Origin: GCA-2715965 sp047608975
Lineage (GTDB): Bacteria > Verrucomicrobiota > Verrucomicrobiia > Limisphaerales > JAYPXF01
DNA: 64,000 nucleotides
NCBI GenBank assembly: GCA_047608975.1
Contig: JBLFYM010000002.1
Coordinates: 50,188-114,187, forward strand
Reading direction: 5' to 3'
Below the pieces are notes generated by a model that saw nothing but the letters and a program-made list of their open reading frames with translations, was not told the origin of the DNA and did not search any database. Made by a program: the position numbers and the translations under genes. Shown in pieces: positions 1 through 9,061 of this stretch (position 1 is its first letter; the number at the start of each line of letters is the position of its first letter).

Positions 1-640
1 TGAGATAGCGAGCCCAGTGCTCGCGGGTTTCCGGCGTATCGATGAAGTAGGGGGGCAGCGTGACCTTCTCGGGATCGTAAACGCGTTCCTTGCTCCAGGC
101 GACGTGTGGACGTCGATCTCCGACAAAAAGGCTGATCGGCTTGTCTGTCTTCAGTTGGGAGAAATGTTTGTCCACATTCTCAAACATATTGACCGGGCGC
201 GGTGAGCTGAAGTCGGAACCGGCGAACTTATTGCGGCCATGCGCGACCTTGCCGAAGGTAGCAACGTGGTATCCCATTGCCTTCAGGATGGGGACGAGGA
301 ACTTCGTGCCGGGCTTTACCTGACTGTGATTGGGATGCGCGCCATGGCGGGCGGGCATCAGGCCGGTGAGCAGCGAGAAGCGGTTGGGACAGCAGGAAGG
401 TGAGGCGACGTAGGCCTTGTCAAAGGTCATGCCGGCCGCTGCGAGCTTATCCATCGTCGGCGTCCGAACTTCTTTCGAGCCGTAGACGGAAGTCTCCAAG
501 CGCCCGAGATCGTCCGAGATGAACACGACAATGTTGGGCAGTTTGGCCGCCTGCAGATCTGGCGAGACAGCCCAGAGAAGGAGAGCGCAAAGCACTCCTC
601 TTAAGAACCCTGACGGTTCGCCGAATGTTCTGAGATGCAT
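1..640 (-). CDS. Sulfatase, arylsulfatase/iduronate-2-sulfatase-like (3' end beyond window)
   Basis: Only the N-terminal ~213 codons lie in the window; the frame runs off the left edge without a stop. The ATG is at 638-640 and is followed by a hydrophobic signal peptide ending near LQAA. The mature part opens with the sulfatase beta-strand NIVVFISDDLG, whose Asp pair binds the metal. It then has the formylglycine site CCPNRFSLLTG, which matches C-x-P-x-R with the first Cys as the residue to be oxidised, and a later motif KVAHG. Family knowledge: such enzymes hydrolyse sulfate esters, often of sulfated polysaccharides, in the periplasm after Cys-to-formylglycine conversion. It is divergent from the hydrolase gene starting at 885. 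Substrate cannot be told from the sequence. Confidence 0.9.
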   Translation of the reverse strand, partial: MHLRTFGEPSGFLRGVLCALLLWAVSPDLQAAKLPNIVVFISDDLGRLETSVYGSKEVRTPTMDKLAAAGMTFDKAYVASPSCCPNRFSLLTGLMPARHGAHPNHSQVKPGTKFLVPILKAMGYHVATFGKVAHGRNKFAGSDFSSPRPVNMFENVDKHFSQLKTDKPISLFVGDRRPHVAWSKERVYDPEKVTLPPYFIDTPETREHWARYL

Positions 641-884
641 GGTCAGAGCATAGTGAGCGGAATAGTCTCGTGGCAATCGCGCACGGCACGAATCGCAACG
701 AGTGATCGGTGTTTCGATTGAGTGGCTTGTTAGGGTCTTTTCAGTGCGGCCTGGACCTTGGTGAACAATTTCATCTGGGTAGCCTCCGAACAACATTCCC
801 GCAGGACGTAGTCTTCGTCCGGATCCCGTATCCGCAAAACGGATTTCAGAATGACATCGGCGAAGTTCGTTCTACGCTGGGCAC

Positions 885-3200
885 ATGTTGATCCGCTGTT
901 TCATCCTTCTGGTGTCGATGCTGACATTGCGCGCGGCCGAGTCCTCGCCGGCGGTTCTGCCGGGAACCAAGGTGCTCGAATATGAAGGGGATGATCTCTC
1001 CGAGTGGGTGATGGACGGGGCTCACGATTTTGTGGAACGCAAGATCGCGGAGTCGCGTAAAACACGTGCCCGGTTTTGGAATCTCGATACTTCGTCCGCA
1101 GCCGCCTACGAGAAATCGATTCAACCGAACCGCGAGCGCTTCAAGAAGATCATTGGAGTGGTGGACGATCGTCTGCCTCCGAGGATGGAACGCTTCGGTG
1201 ATGATCTTCGGCCGGCTCTGATTCTGGAACAGACCAGATTTCAGGTCTATCAGGTGAGATGGTCGGTGTTGCCAGGATTCTTTGCGGAAGGATTGCTGGT
1301 GGAGCCCAAGGGCAAGGTTGCGGCGAATCTCATCGCGGTTCCGGATGCCGGCCAGACTCCTGAACAATTGTTGGGGATGGTGGCCGGGCACGATGCGAAT
1401 GGTCTGGCGCGTCTGGCTGAAAGCGGTTTTCGAATCGTCATTCCCACGCTTGTTTCCCGGGCAAAACTTGAGACGGAGGATCGGCGTCTGAAACGCTCTG
1501 ACCAGACCTATCGGGAGTGGATCTACCGGCAGGCTTTCCACATGGGGCGGCACATTATCGGCTACGAGGTGCAAGAGGTGCTGGCAGTAGTGGATTGGTT
1601 CACGTCGCGTTATCCCGCTGAGAAGATCGGCCTGCTGGGGCACGGGGAAGGTGGGCTGATTGCATTCTACGCGGCGGCCTGCGATCCAAGAATTCAGAAC
1701 ACGATCGTCAGCGGATATTTCGGCAGCCGTGAAAAGGTCTGGGCTGAACCGATCTACCGGAACGTCTGGGGCCTATTGCGGGAGTTTGGCGATGCCGAAA
1801 TCCTGTCGCTCATTCAATCTCGCCCGATCAGGCTGATTTACGCCCCTTATCCAGAAGTGATTGGGCACAAGGGCGAGATTGTCATGCCCAAGTTCGCTGC
1901 TCTCTCCAACGAATTGGCTCGAGTTCCGAAAATGTTCGACCAGAAATCGACACTGGTATCGTCGGCCGTTCCGGGGGGCCAAGCGGGAGCGGTCGGGAGT
2001 CCGATGGGTGTGTTTCCGGTGGGCACCATTCAAAAGTTTGCCATCGATCTGGGGCACAAGGTCGAGCCGGCGCGGGAATCGATCGGCAAGTGTGCGGTGA
2101 TGAAGAATGTGGTGGTCACACGCCATTCGCGGGTGTTTTCCGGAATGGAAACCCATGTTCAAAATTTGGTGCGCCAGTCCGAGCATCGACGGGACGAACG
2201 GTTTGTGATGAAGGTGATACCCGAGCTGCAGGACAGCAAATGGACGACGCTCAAAACCTACCCGCTGCAGAGTGCTGACAAGTTCGTCGCTGGAGCCCGC
2301 GCATTTCGGCAGGAGTTCCACGAGGAGGGCATGGGGCGTTTCGACGAGGAACTCATCGCGGCGAACCCGCGCTCGCGCAAGATCGCTGAGACGGCCAATT
2401 GGACGGCCTATGACGTAGTGTTGAAGGTGTATCCTGAACTTATCGCGTGGGGCGTGTTGGTATTGCCCAAGGATCTCAAGCCAGGAGAGAAGCGACCGGT
2501 GGTGGTCTGTCAGCACGGACGCAATGGGGTTCCGCTCGATACGATCAATCGGAACAAGACGGCTTACAACGACTTCGCCGCGAAGCTGGCCGAGCGCGGT
2601 TTCATTACCTTTGCGCCGCACAATCTGTACCGCGGCGAGGACCGATATCGGTGGCTCGACCGGAAGGCGAATACCGTCAAAGCCACGTTGTTCTCTTTCA
2701 TCATCGCCCAACATGAACAGATCCTGAATTGGTTGGGGACCCTTCCGAACGTCGATCCGAAGCGCATCGCTTTCTATGGATTGAGTTATGGAGGCGAAAC
2801 CGCCGTACGTGTCCCGACCATTCTGGAGGGTTATTGTCTCTCGATCTGTTCCGGAGATTTCAATCAATGGACCCGGAAGATTGCGGCAACGGATCAACCA
2901 TTCAGTTTCATGAGTTCCATTGAATGGGAGATGCCTTACTGGAACCTGGGGCACACCTTTGATTACGCGGAGATGGCTTATCTGATGGTGCCGCGTCCGT
3001 TCATGGTTGAACGTGGCCATCATGATCGGGTCGGTCGGGATCAATGGGTCGCCCATGAATACGCGAAGGTAAGGTGGCTCTACGCACAGTTAGGTATGGC
3101 GAACCGCACGGAGATCGAGTTTTTCCAAGGCGGGCACAGCATTAACGGCGAAGGCACGTTTGATTTTCTTCACAAACATTTGAAATGGCCGAAGCGGTGA
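885..3200 (+). CDS. Secreted tandem alpha/beta hydrolase (dienelactone hydrolase/acetylxylan esterase-like), first copy inactive
   Basis: A 771-residue protein with a short signal peptide (LIRCFILLVSMLTLRAAE). It holds two alpha/beta-hydrolase regions. The first, about residues 100-400, has the nucleophile elbow GHGEGG, with Gly where the catalytic Ser should sit. The second, about residues 470-770, has a normal elbow, GLSYGGE, plus a plausible acid in HDRVGRDQW and a His in GGHSING. The second domain should therefore be the active carbohydrate-ester or lactone hydrolase, and the first a pseudo-enzyme with a structural or binding role. The position beside sulfatases fits polysaccharide deacylation. 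The substrate is inferred only from family. Its last 16 bases overlap the open frame of the downstream pseudogene. Confidence 0.82.
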   Translation: MLIRCFILLVSMLTLRAAESSPAVLPGTKVLEYEGDDLSEWVMDGAHDFVERKIAESRKTRARFWNLDTSSAAAYEKSIQPNRERFKKIIGVVDDRLPPRMERFGDDLRPALILEQTRFQVYQVRWSVLPGFFAEGLLVEPKGKVAANLIAVPDAGQTPEQLLGMVAGHDANGLARLAESGFRIVIPTLVSRAKLETEDRRLKRSDQTYREWIYRQAFHMGRHIIGYEVQEVLAVVDWFTSRYPAEKIGLLGHGEGGLIAFYAAACDPRIQNTIVSGYFGSREKVWAEPIYRNVWGLLREFGDAEILSLIQSRPIRLIYAPYPEVIGHKGEIVMPKFAALSNELARVPKMFDQKSTLVSSAVPGGQAGAVGSPMGVFPVGTIQKFAIDLGHKVEPARESIGKCAVMKNVVVTRHSRVFSGMETHVQNLVRQSEHRRDERFVMKVIPELQDSKWTTLKTYPLQSADKFVAGARAFRQEFHEEGMGRFDEELIAANPRSRKIAETANWTAYDVVLKVYPELIAWGVLVLPKDLKPGEKRPVVVCQHGRNGVPLDTINRNKTAYNDFAAKLAERGFITFAPHNLYRGEDRYRWLDRKANTVKATLFSFIIAQHEQILNWLGTLPNVDPKRIAFYGLSYGGETAVRVPTILEGYCLSICSGDFNQWTRKIAATDQPFSFMSSIEWEMPYWNLGHTFDYAEMAYLMVPRPFMVERGHHDRVGRDQWVAHEYAKVRWLYAQLGMANRTEIEFFQGGHSINGEGTFDFLHKHLKWPKR

Positions 3201-4490
3201 GGTCTGGCTTGAACGGACGGGTTGGGGCCAGCAAAGTCGTGAAAATGAAGCGGTTGAGATTTCGACGCGGTGGCATACCGGTTGCGGAATACGACCGGGT
3301 TCGATTTCACGTCGGTCTCGCGCCGAAGGTGAATCATTCCGATCCCGCCCAATATGGTGCGCAGGATTCGCTGAATCCCGTGCTTAACGGCCGGCATTGG
3401 AGTTGGCGCGACGGGTATGTCTTCTTTGCACTGGAGGGCAAATGGTTGGCCAAATCTGACAGTTCCTCGCAATCAGGCTATTCCTATCATCTGGGCAACG
3501 ACCAGATGTTCACCGTGGTGGAAATTCGGGGAGACATCGCAACCAGCAATTCTGGCAGGGTCGAACTTGTGCTGAATCTCGATTCGGTATTCGGAGGCGA
3601 GGGGCCGCTGAAGATTGATGCTGAGAAGACCTCCACCCATGCGCGTGGGAACGATCCCCTGGCTGAGCAGATCAGGGGCAATCTGCGGGGGGCGTTTTCG
3701 ATCCGGCAGGTGCACGAAGCCGGAAGCAGGACGACGGATGCAGAGTTGGCTACCGCTCCAAAGAAACGCGTGCTGATTGCTGCCGATGCGACTCCTTACC
3801 GATTTACCTATGGCCGCCATTTTCCAGCTCCCGGGTTGCCGTTGGACAATCCGTTGACGGAAGAGGGTGTTGCTTTGGGGCTGAAGGGCATCCGCGATGA
3901 CGCAATTCGATGCCGCTGTTCAATCGCGCCTGGAAACGGAAGTTTTTTTGGGACGTACTGAGTCTGCGCGCGCAGGTGTTGATGCCGATCCAGAATCCGG
4001 TCGCGATGCATGAGACCCTTCCTTCGGTGGTTGGCAAGCTCCGGGCGCATTCTGAGTATCCAGTGATGTTCGAACGGGCCTTTGGTGATCGGATGGTGGA
4101 TGCCGACCCTATGGCGCTCGAGCAGTTTCTATTCACCGTGGTGAGTTACGATTCCCGATTTGATTTGGCGATTAGAAAAGAGGCGCAACTCACCGAAGAA
4201 GAGAAGCGTGGGTTCTTCCTGTTCATGTCCGAATACGACCCACGGCGCGGGATGTATGGCGCGGACTGCTTTCACTGCCACGGCGGGCCGTTTTTCAGCT
4301 CCCTCATTGCGGAACGTGGAGCTGACTGCACCTTACATGCACGATGGCAGATTCCAGACCTTGGAGCAGGTCGTTGCGCACTACAGTTCCGGCGTCGAAC
4401 GTTCGCCGTCGCTCGACGCAAATCTTGCCAAACATCCTGCTGGGGGAATCCAGCTGAAGACCTTGACCGACGATAGTTTTCGGAACCAAG
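3185..4490 (+). pseudogene. Remnant of an MbnP-like protein plus MbnH-like di-heme cytochrome c peroxidase
   Basis: Three reading frames in succession carry pieces of one ancestral unit. Frame 3185-3961 has the C-terminal part of an MbnP-family protein (YDRVRFHVGL, GRHWSWRDGYVFFALEGKW) but no signal peptide or N-terminal half. It then runs into the start of a peroxidase (LPLDNPLTEEGVALG). The region with the first haem CxxCH is missing. Homology resumes in the frame around 3901 with NSMPLFNRAWKRKFFWD, then QVLMPIQNPVAMHETLP, LEQFLFTVVSYDSRFD and the second haem site DCFHCHGG. After 4290 the match jumps frame again, across an apparent deletion, to APSLRNVELTAPYMHDGRF near 4305. It ends at KTLTDDSF, just before the convergent sulfatase. 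Family knowledge: MbnH is a MauG-like di-heme enzyme that oxidises Trp in MbnP. Here neither protein can be made intact. Confidence 0.85.
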
Positions 4491-4495
4491 CGAGG

Positions 4496-6022
4496 TTATC
4501 GCGCAAAAGCCTTTTGCAGTCGCGTCTCCAATGACTTCGCAAGCTGTGCGCTTTTTGCGGCAAGGTTTCGGGTTTCGTTCGGATCCACGGAGTGATCGTA
4601 TAGCTCTGACGCGATGCGCTTTCCGGATTTCTTCTCGCGCCAACTCACGTACCGATACCGGGCGGTGCGAATGGCGCGCCCCATGTATTTCGTCCCGAAT
4701 CGGGCGTACTGACTGAGTGCGATCGAGTCGCTGGGTTTGCTTGGCTTGCGAAGGACGCTGGCGAGACTCTCGCCCTCAAGATGCTGCGGGACTTCTACTT
4801 CAGTGAGTTCGCAAAGGGTGGGATACAGATCGACGAGTTCGGCGATCGCCCCGGTTCGAGCCGGTCGGATACCAGGGACTGAGATAATCATCGGAACGCG
4901 GGTGGCGATTTCGAAGTTGGTCATCTTCCCCCAGGCACTGTGCTCGCCCAGATGCCAGCCGTGATCGGACCACAGAACGATGATGGTGTTCTGATCTCGC
5001 TTGGAGCGCTCCAGTTCATCGAGCAGTTTTCCGATCTGCGTGTCCACGTAGGTCACGCAGGCCGCGTAGGCCTGCAACAGCTCGAATTGGAGTTCGCGAG
5101 TGATCGGTCCGTGATTGGGGACGCCGACGTAGCTTCGCATTTCGTATCCATTCCAATCGATGGCCTCCTGACGTGTGGGCGGGTTGGGCATGGTCAAGCC
5201 CACCCGCCTAGCGCCGCCGACATAGCCATCGGAATTGTACCAGGCCATGATGGGTGAGGCTTTGGAGGGGGTCGGATGAGGAGCCAGCCAGGAGTCATCA
5301 GGTTGGTAAAGATCGAAGTATCGCTTGGGCGCGATGAAGGGAAGGTGGGGACGTCGATAGCCCACGGCGAGGAATAGTGGCTTGCTGTCATTCCGCGAAC
5401 GCATGGTCTTGATGACCTGTTCGGTCATGCGGCCAGCGAAGAGATGGTTGTCGGGTACGTCCGGACTCTGCTTGATCGGACATGAAAATCGCTCGGCTAT
5501 GATGGTGGGCTTCTTGGGCGCTTCCGGAATGGTTACTTCCAGCATCTCTTTCTCCCGTCCCGGCGAAGGCGGCTGGGACCAATCGGATGTCACATCCCAA
5601 CCATCATGGTAGATCTTTCCGAATCCGCGCGTGTTGTAGCCACTGTTCTTCAGATGGCGGGCCATCGAAACGGCGTCGGGGCGTCGTTTCCGAAATGCTT
5701 TCACATCGCGCGAGCTGTTGCTGAAGACACCAATGGAATCCGGGCGGAGACCGGTCATCAAAGAGAGTCTTGAGGTTCCGCACTTCGCGTATTGGCAGTA
5801 GGCGTGATCGAAGACAACGCCTCGCGCGGCCAGTCGATCGATATTGGGTGTCTGTATGCGGGGGTCGCCGTAGCAGCCGAGCATAGGACGGAGATCGTCG
5901 ATGGCGATCATCAGAACGTCGGGTTTAGGGGCTGCGGAAAGCGATGAACAGATCAGCGTCAGAGCAACGATAGACGCCGTCTTTGTCGGGTTGAGAAACC
6001 TAATGAGAAATATCGTATTCAT
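4496..6022 (-). CDS. Sulfatase, iduronate-2-sulfatase-like, with atypical CGTSR formylglycine site
   Basis: A 508-residue exported sulfatase. The signal peptide ends near SSLSAAP, and the metal-binding strand reads DVLMIAIDDLRPMLGCYG. The C-terminal metal/sulfate motif WSDHGWHLGEHSAWGK is typical of the iduronate-2-sulfatase-like subfamily. KIYHDGW and GYRRPHLPF match conserved blocks, and the length is normal. The oddity is the maturation site: Cys81 is followed by GTSR, so the Pro of C-x-P-x-R is Thr. Known formylglycine-generating enzymes prefer Pro (or Ala for the radical-SAM type), so modification may be weak or need another maturase. It converges on the MbnP/MbnH remnant, five bases beyond its end. 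Confidence 0.92.
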   Translation of the reverse strand: MNTIFLIRFLNPTKTASIVALTLICSSLSAAPKPDVLMIAIDDLRPMLGCYGDPRIQTPNIDRLAARGVVFDHAYCQYAKCGTSRLSLMTGLRPDSIGVFSNSSRDVKAFRKRRPDAVSMARHLKNSGYNTRGFGKIYHDGWDVTSDWSQPPSPGREKEMLEVTIPEAPKKPTIIAERFSCPIKQSPDVPDNHLFAGRMTEQVIKTMRSRNDSKPLFLAVGYRRPHLPFIAPKRYFDLYQPDDSWLAPHPTPSKASPIMAWYNSDGYVGGARRVGLTMPNPPTRQEAIDWNGYEMRSYVGVPNHGPITRELQFELLQAYAACVTYVDTQIGKLLDELERSKRDQNTIIVLWSDHGWHLGEHSAWGKMTNFEIATRVPMIISVPGIRPARTGAIAELVDLYPTLCELTEVEVPQHLEGESLASVLRKPSKPSDSIALSQYARFGTKYMGRAIRTARYRYVSWREKKSGKRIASELYDHSVDPNETRNLAAKSAQLAKSLETRLQKAFAR

Positions 6023-6125
6023 GGTTGAGATTTCAATATGGGCGTGAAAGGGAGAGTTGCATTCACTGGGGTAATGTCACAGTTTTTTGCTCACGCACGA
6101 AACGGAAGCATAGAGTGGCTTGGAT

Positions 6126-6944
6126 ATGGATTGGTACTACGCGGCAGGCGACAAACAACAGGGTCCGATTGATGAGGAGACGTTTCGTCGGCTGGTCAGT
6201 GAGAAGGTGGTGAAGCCACAGACTTTGGTGTGGCGAAAGGGGATTCCAGATTGGATACCTTACTCCGAGGTGGGCGAAGCCAAGCCACGGGTGCCGGTAT
6301 CAGAGCCAGTGCGTGAGTCGGTGTCAGAGCAAGAACAGGTGGAGGAGAGCGAGGAAGTCATTCTGAAATGTTACCACTGTCAGAAGTCGTTTGAACTCTC
6401 GGATCTGATTCGGTTGGATGGGAAAAACGTGTGCGAGGGCTGCAAACCGGCGTTGATCCACGAAGGTGGCCAGGACTCCGCCGACGAGCGTATCCGAAAT
6501 GAGTATCTGAACCATGAGGCCTCCGTGCGTTCGGTCGGTCCGATCTATTTTATCATTGCCGCGCTCTTCATTGCCAGTGGCCTGGATTTGTTGAAAAAGG
6601 GTTCCGCAGGCGGGCTGCTGGTGCTTCTTATCGCCGCAGGTCTTCATGGATATGCTGCGGTTAAAATACGCAAGCTGGATCCGTCGGCTCGACCTTGGGT
6701 CGGTGTGCTATCGGGTCTTGTTCTGTTGGTGTTTCCAGTCGGGACAGTGATCAGTGCCTACATCCTCTATCTGGTCTTTTCGAAGAAGGGTAAGTTTGTC
6801 ATGTCCGAGGAGTACGTCGCGATTATGGAGCGTACGCCCGGGATCAGGTATCGGGCCTCAAAGGTGATTCGAGTGCTACTTTGGATTGTTCTCGGATTAA
6901 TCCTGATGGGAGCTATTGGCGCCATTCTTGGAGCCAAGGGGTAA
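6126..6944 (+). CDS. GYF_2 (DUF4339) domain, zinc-ribbon membrane protein
   Basis: The ATG at 6126 is chosen over an in-frame TTG two codons earlier. The first ~50 residues form a GYF_2/DUF4339 module (WYYAAGDKQQGPIDEETF, then LVWRKGIPDWIPYSE). An acidic linker rich in Glu and Val follows, and then a treble-clef-like zinc ribbon with CYHC and CEGC pairs. The second half has about four hydrophobic segments, with the last one at the C-terminus. Family knowledge: GYF_2 domains sit at the N-terminus of many PVC membrane proteins and probably bind proline-rich peptides, but no catalytic role is established. Only five bases separate its stop from the next ATG, so it is likely co-transcribed with the RidA-like gene. 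Confidence 0.8.
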   Translation: MDWYYAAGDKQQGPIDEETFRRLVSEKVVKPQTLVWRKGIPDWIPYSEVGEAKPRVPVSEPVRESVSEQEQVEESEEVILKCYHCQKSFELSDLIRLDGKNVCEGCKPALIHEGGQDSADERIRNEYLNHEASVRSVGPIYFIIAALFIASGLDLLKKGSAGGLLVLLIAAGLHGYAAVKIRKLDPSARPWVGVLSGLVLLVFPVGTVISAYILYLVFSKKGKFVMSEEYVAIMERTPGIRYRASKVIRVLLWIVLGLILMGAIGAILGAKG

Positions 6945-6949
6945 GTGTG

Positions 6950-8155
6950 ATGAACGCGTTGGTGAAATTCATTCTGATTGGGGTCATGCTCCAGAACGCC
7001 ACTGCGGCGGAACGGTTTGCTCCAAACTCTTCCGGGATCAGTTTCTTTCAGCTGCCTGGCGATACCGTGTTTTCCTCGGCAACCCGGGTGGAGGGGCGCG
7101 CGCTGGCGCACACTTCTCAATTCTTTCCCTTCGCTGACAATCATGAACTTCGTAAAGGTGCTTCAGTGGGAATGCAGACGCGGGATGTATTGCAGCGACT
7201 GAATCTCGCGCTGCGAAGTGCGGGAACCACGCTTCGTCGATGCGTCAAGCTGAACATCTACCTCGCCAAGGAAAACGATCGGGACGCGGTAAGGAACGAG
7301 GTCGCGGAATTCGTGGGCGATGCCCATCCAGCGGTGTGTTTTGTTGCCGGAAATCTGGCGTTTGCGGATGCACTTGTTGCCATGGATGCCGTTGCGGTCG
7401 CGCCGGGGAAGTCCTATTCGCCACGGCGATTAAATACTCGTTCGGCGTTGGAGTCGGGCCAACCCGGAGCACACGTCGCAGTGATGTCTGTGGGACGCCG
7501 CGTCTACGTTTCCGGTCAGGCAGTTCGCGGCACGAACACCGTGGATGCCGCGCGGAAGACGATGGCGCAGCTGGAGGGGACTTTGCACTATCTGGGCCTG
7601 AACTGGTCGGATGTGGTGCAGGTCAAATCGTTTCTGGATCCGATCGCCGAAACCGACGCGGTGGCCCGGGCCATCTCAAAGTTCTTTGGGGAGGCAACCC
7701 CACCTCAGGTGTTTGTCGAATGGACCTACCAGGACCGTATCGAGATCGAGCTGATTGTTGATGCGGGAGCAAGGAAACCCGGATTGCCTCGAGTCGATTA
7801 CATCACTCCGAAGGGAATGAAGGCTTCGCCGGTGTTCTGCCGGGTAACCCGAATCAACGAGGGTCCGGTGGTGTATGTGAGTGGAATCTCAGGAGGTGGC
7901 GCGGGTATGTCGATCGCTCAGGTGTTCGCCAAATTGGAACATGTTCTGAAATTCGCGGGCAGTGACATGAGACATCTGGTCAAAGCGACCTACTACGTAA
8001 ACGACAATGAGAGCAGCAGGCAGCTCAATACGCACCGATCTAAGATCTACGATCCGGTGCGTCCGCCCGCTGCGTCCAAGGCCCCGGTGCGCAACGTGGG
8101 GGCAGCTGGAAGCAGTCTGACTCTCGACATGATTGGGGTTGCGGTCCCGGATTGA
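6950..8155 (+). CDS. Exported protein with three RidA/YjgF-like domains
   Basis: The start chosen is the ATG at 6950, which follows AAGGGG at suitable spacing and opens a signal peptide (MNALVKFILIGVMLQNATAA). An upstream in-frame start lies inside the previous gene. The mature protein, about 380 residues, contains three consecutive RidA-like repeats, near residues 25-150, 160-280 and 290-400. Conserved blocks are VYVSGQAV, VVYVSGISGG and VVQVKSFL. RidA proteins deaminate reactive enamines or imines using an Arg in the last strand. At the matching positions I see HPAVCFVAG, PPQVFVEWT and PPAASKAPV, so the Arg appears absent from all three. It is therefore probably not a classical imine deaminase. 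A ligand-binding role is a guess. Confidence 0.75.
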   Translation: MNALVKFILIGVMLQNATAAERFAPNSSGISFFQLPGDTVFSSATRVEGRALAHTSQFFPFADNHELRKGASVGMQTRDVLQRLNLALRSAGTTLRRCVKLNIYLAKENDRDAVRNEVAEFVGDAHPAVCFVAGNLAFADALVAMDAVAVAPGKSYSPRRLNTRSALESGQPGAHVAVMSVGRRVYVSGQAVRGTNTVDAARKTMAQLEGTLHYLGLNWSDVVQVKSFLDPIAETDAVARAISKFFGEATPPQVFVEWTYQDRIEIELIVDAGARKPGLPRVDYITPKGMKASPVFCRVTRINEGPVVYVSGISGGGAGMSIAQVFAKLEHVLKFAGSDMRHLVKATYYVNDNESSRQLNTHRSKIYDPVRPPAASKAPVRNVGAAGSSLTLDMIGVAVPD

Positions 8156-8164
8156 GGTCGCTGC

Positions 8165-8986
8165 TCATTGCGGGTCAATTCGTGCGGCGGTGTCCTGTTT
8201 GAAGTAGTCACTGAGGACCTCATACAGTTCCGGATGGCGAGCCCGCATCTGGACGGACTTTTCGAAGAAGCACTCCACCGCGACCGCGAAGAACTCCCCT
8301 GAATTCGTCGTGCCGTAGTCGTCGAGAAGAGTTGCCTTGCGTCTCTGTGAGCGTTCGACCAGTTCGTCGTATTCGCGCTGCATGACTTCGGCCCAGCGGA
8401 CATACTCACGTCGATCTGCCAGCGGTGGGACGCCATTCACCAGGCCGTCTCGCAGATCGAGCTTGTGTGCAAACTCGTGCAGCACAACGTTCAGCCCATC
8501 GGAGGGATTTCGGCCGCCTGCCACGGAATCTGCCCAGGAAAGAATGATGGGACCGTTCTCCCAGGCTTCTCCGAGCGAGGGCTGGGCTGATTCATGGATT
8601 ACGCCGAACTCATCAAGCTCCTGCTTTTCCATGGAAACAAACTGGCGCGGGAAGATGAGGATCGACTGCACATTGCGGAACCAGTCGTGCTCAATCCCCA
8701 GCAACAGCAGACAGGCCTGCCCGGCGATCGTCACCTTCATTTCATCGGTGACGGTCAGTCCTTTGCATCCCTCCCAATTCTTTTCGGCGACAAACACCTG
8801 AACGAGCTCCCGGAGCATCGATTGTTCAGCTTCGTTGAGCAGGCCGAAATGCGGGACGTGTTGATTGAGTGCGGCTTGCCATGCTGACGGGAACGGTTGG
8901 TTGACGATCTTTCGGCGCCTCCGTTTCTTGAACCAAGTGAATATCAAAGCACGGCGAGGGTAAGCCGCCAGCCGGAGGATTGACAA
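8165..8986 (-). CDS. mtfA: MtfA-like zinc peptidase (M90 family)
   Basis: A 273-residue protein resembling MtfA (YeeI), which in E. coli binds the repressor Mlc and has aminopeptidase activity. The zinc-binding HExxH site is seen as LHEFAHKLD, and a downstream conserved EFFAVAVECFFE supplies the third ligand and fold signature. Other matching blocks are AWENGPIILSWADSV and IFPRQFVSME. The N-terminus is basic (FKKRRRRK) and has no clear signal peptide. The only start giving full length is TTG at 8984-8986, without an obvious Shine-Dalgarno. It is divergent from the DUF2452 gene. In this lineage the link to glucose regulation by Mlc is not shown, so only the peptidase assignment is firm. Confidence 0.88.
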   Translation of the reverse strand: MSILRLAAYPRRALIFTWFKKRRRRKIVNQPFPSAWQAALNQHVPHFGLLNEAEQSMLRELVQVFVAEKNWEGCKGLTVTDEMKVTIAGQACLLLLGIEHDWFRNVQSILIFPRQFVSMEKQELDEFGVIHESAQPSLGEAWENGPIILSWADSVAGGRNPSDGLNVVLHEFAHKLDLRDGLVNGVPPLADRREYVRWAEVMQREYDELVERSQRRKATLLDDYGTTNSGEFFAVAVECFFEKSVQMRARHPELYEVLSDYFKQDTAARIDPQ

Positions 8987-9061
8987 TCACAGCTATGGAA
9001 CCACGAATGAATCTCCGTTTGCAGGAACCAATATTTGGGCCAATATTTATGAGTGTCCTAC

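Noticed and set aside
709..891. 60-codon frame upstream of the tandem hydrolase
   Set aside because: No ribosome-binding site or family match, and it overlaps the next gene's start. The interval 641-884 is the spacer between divergent genes.
1773..3056. 427-codon minus-strand frame over the tandem hydrolase
   Set aside because: Antisense shadow; rich in His, Arg and Pro with no family resemblance.
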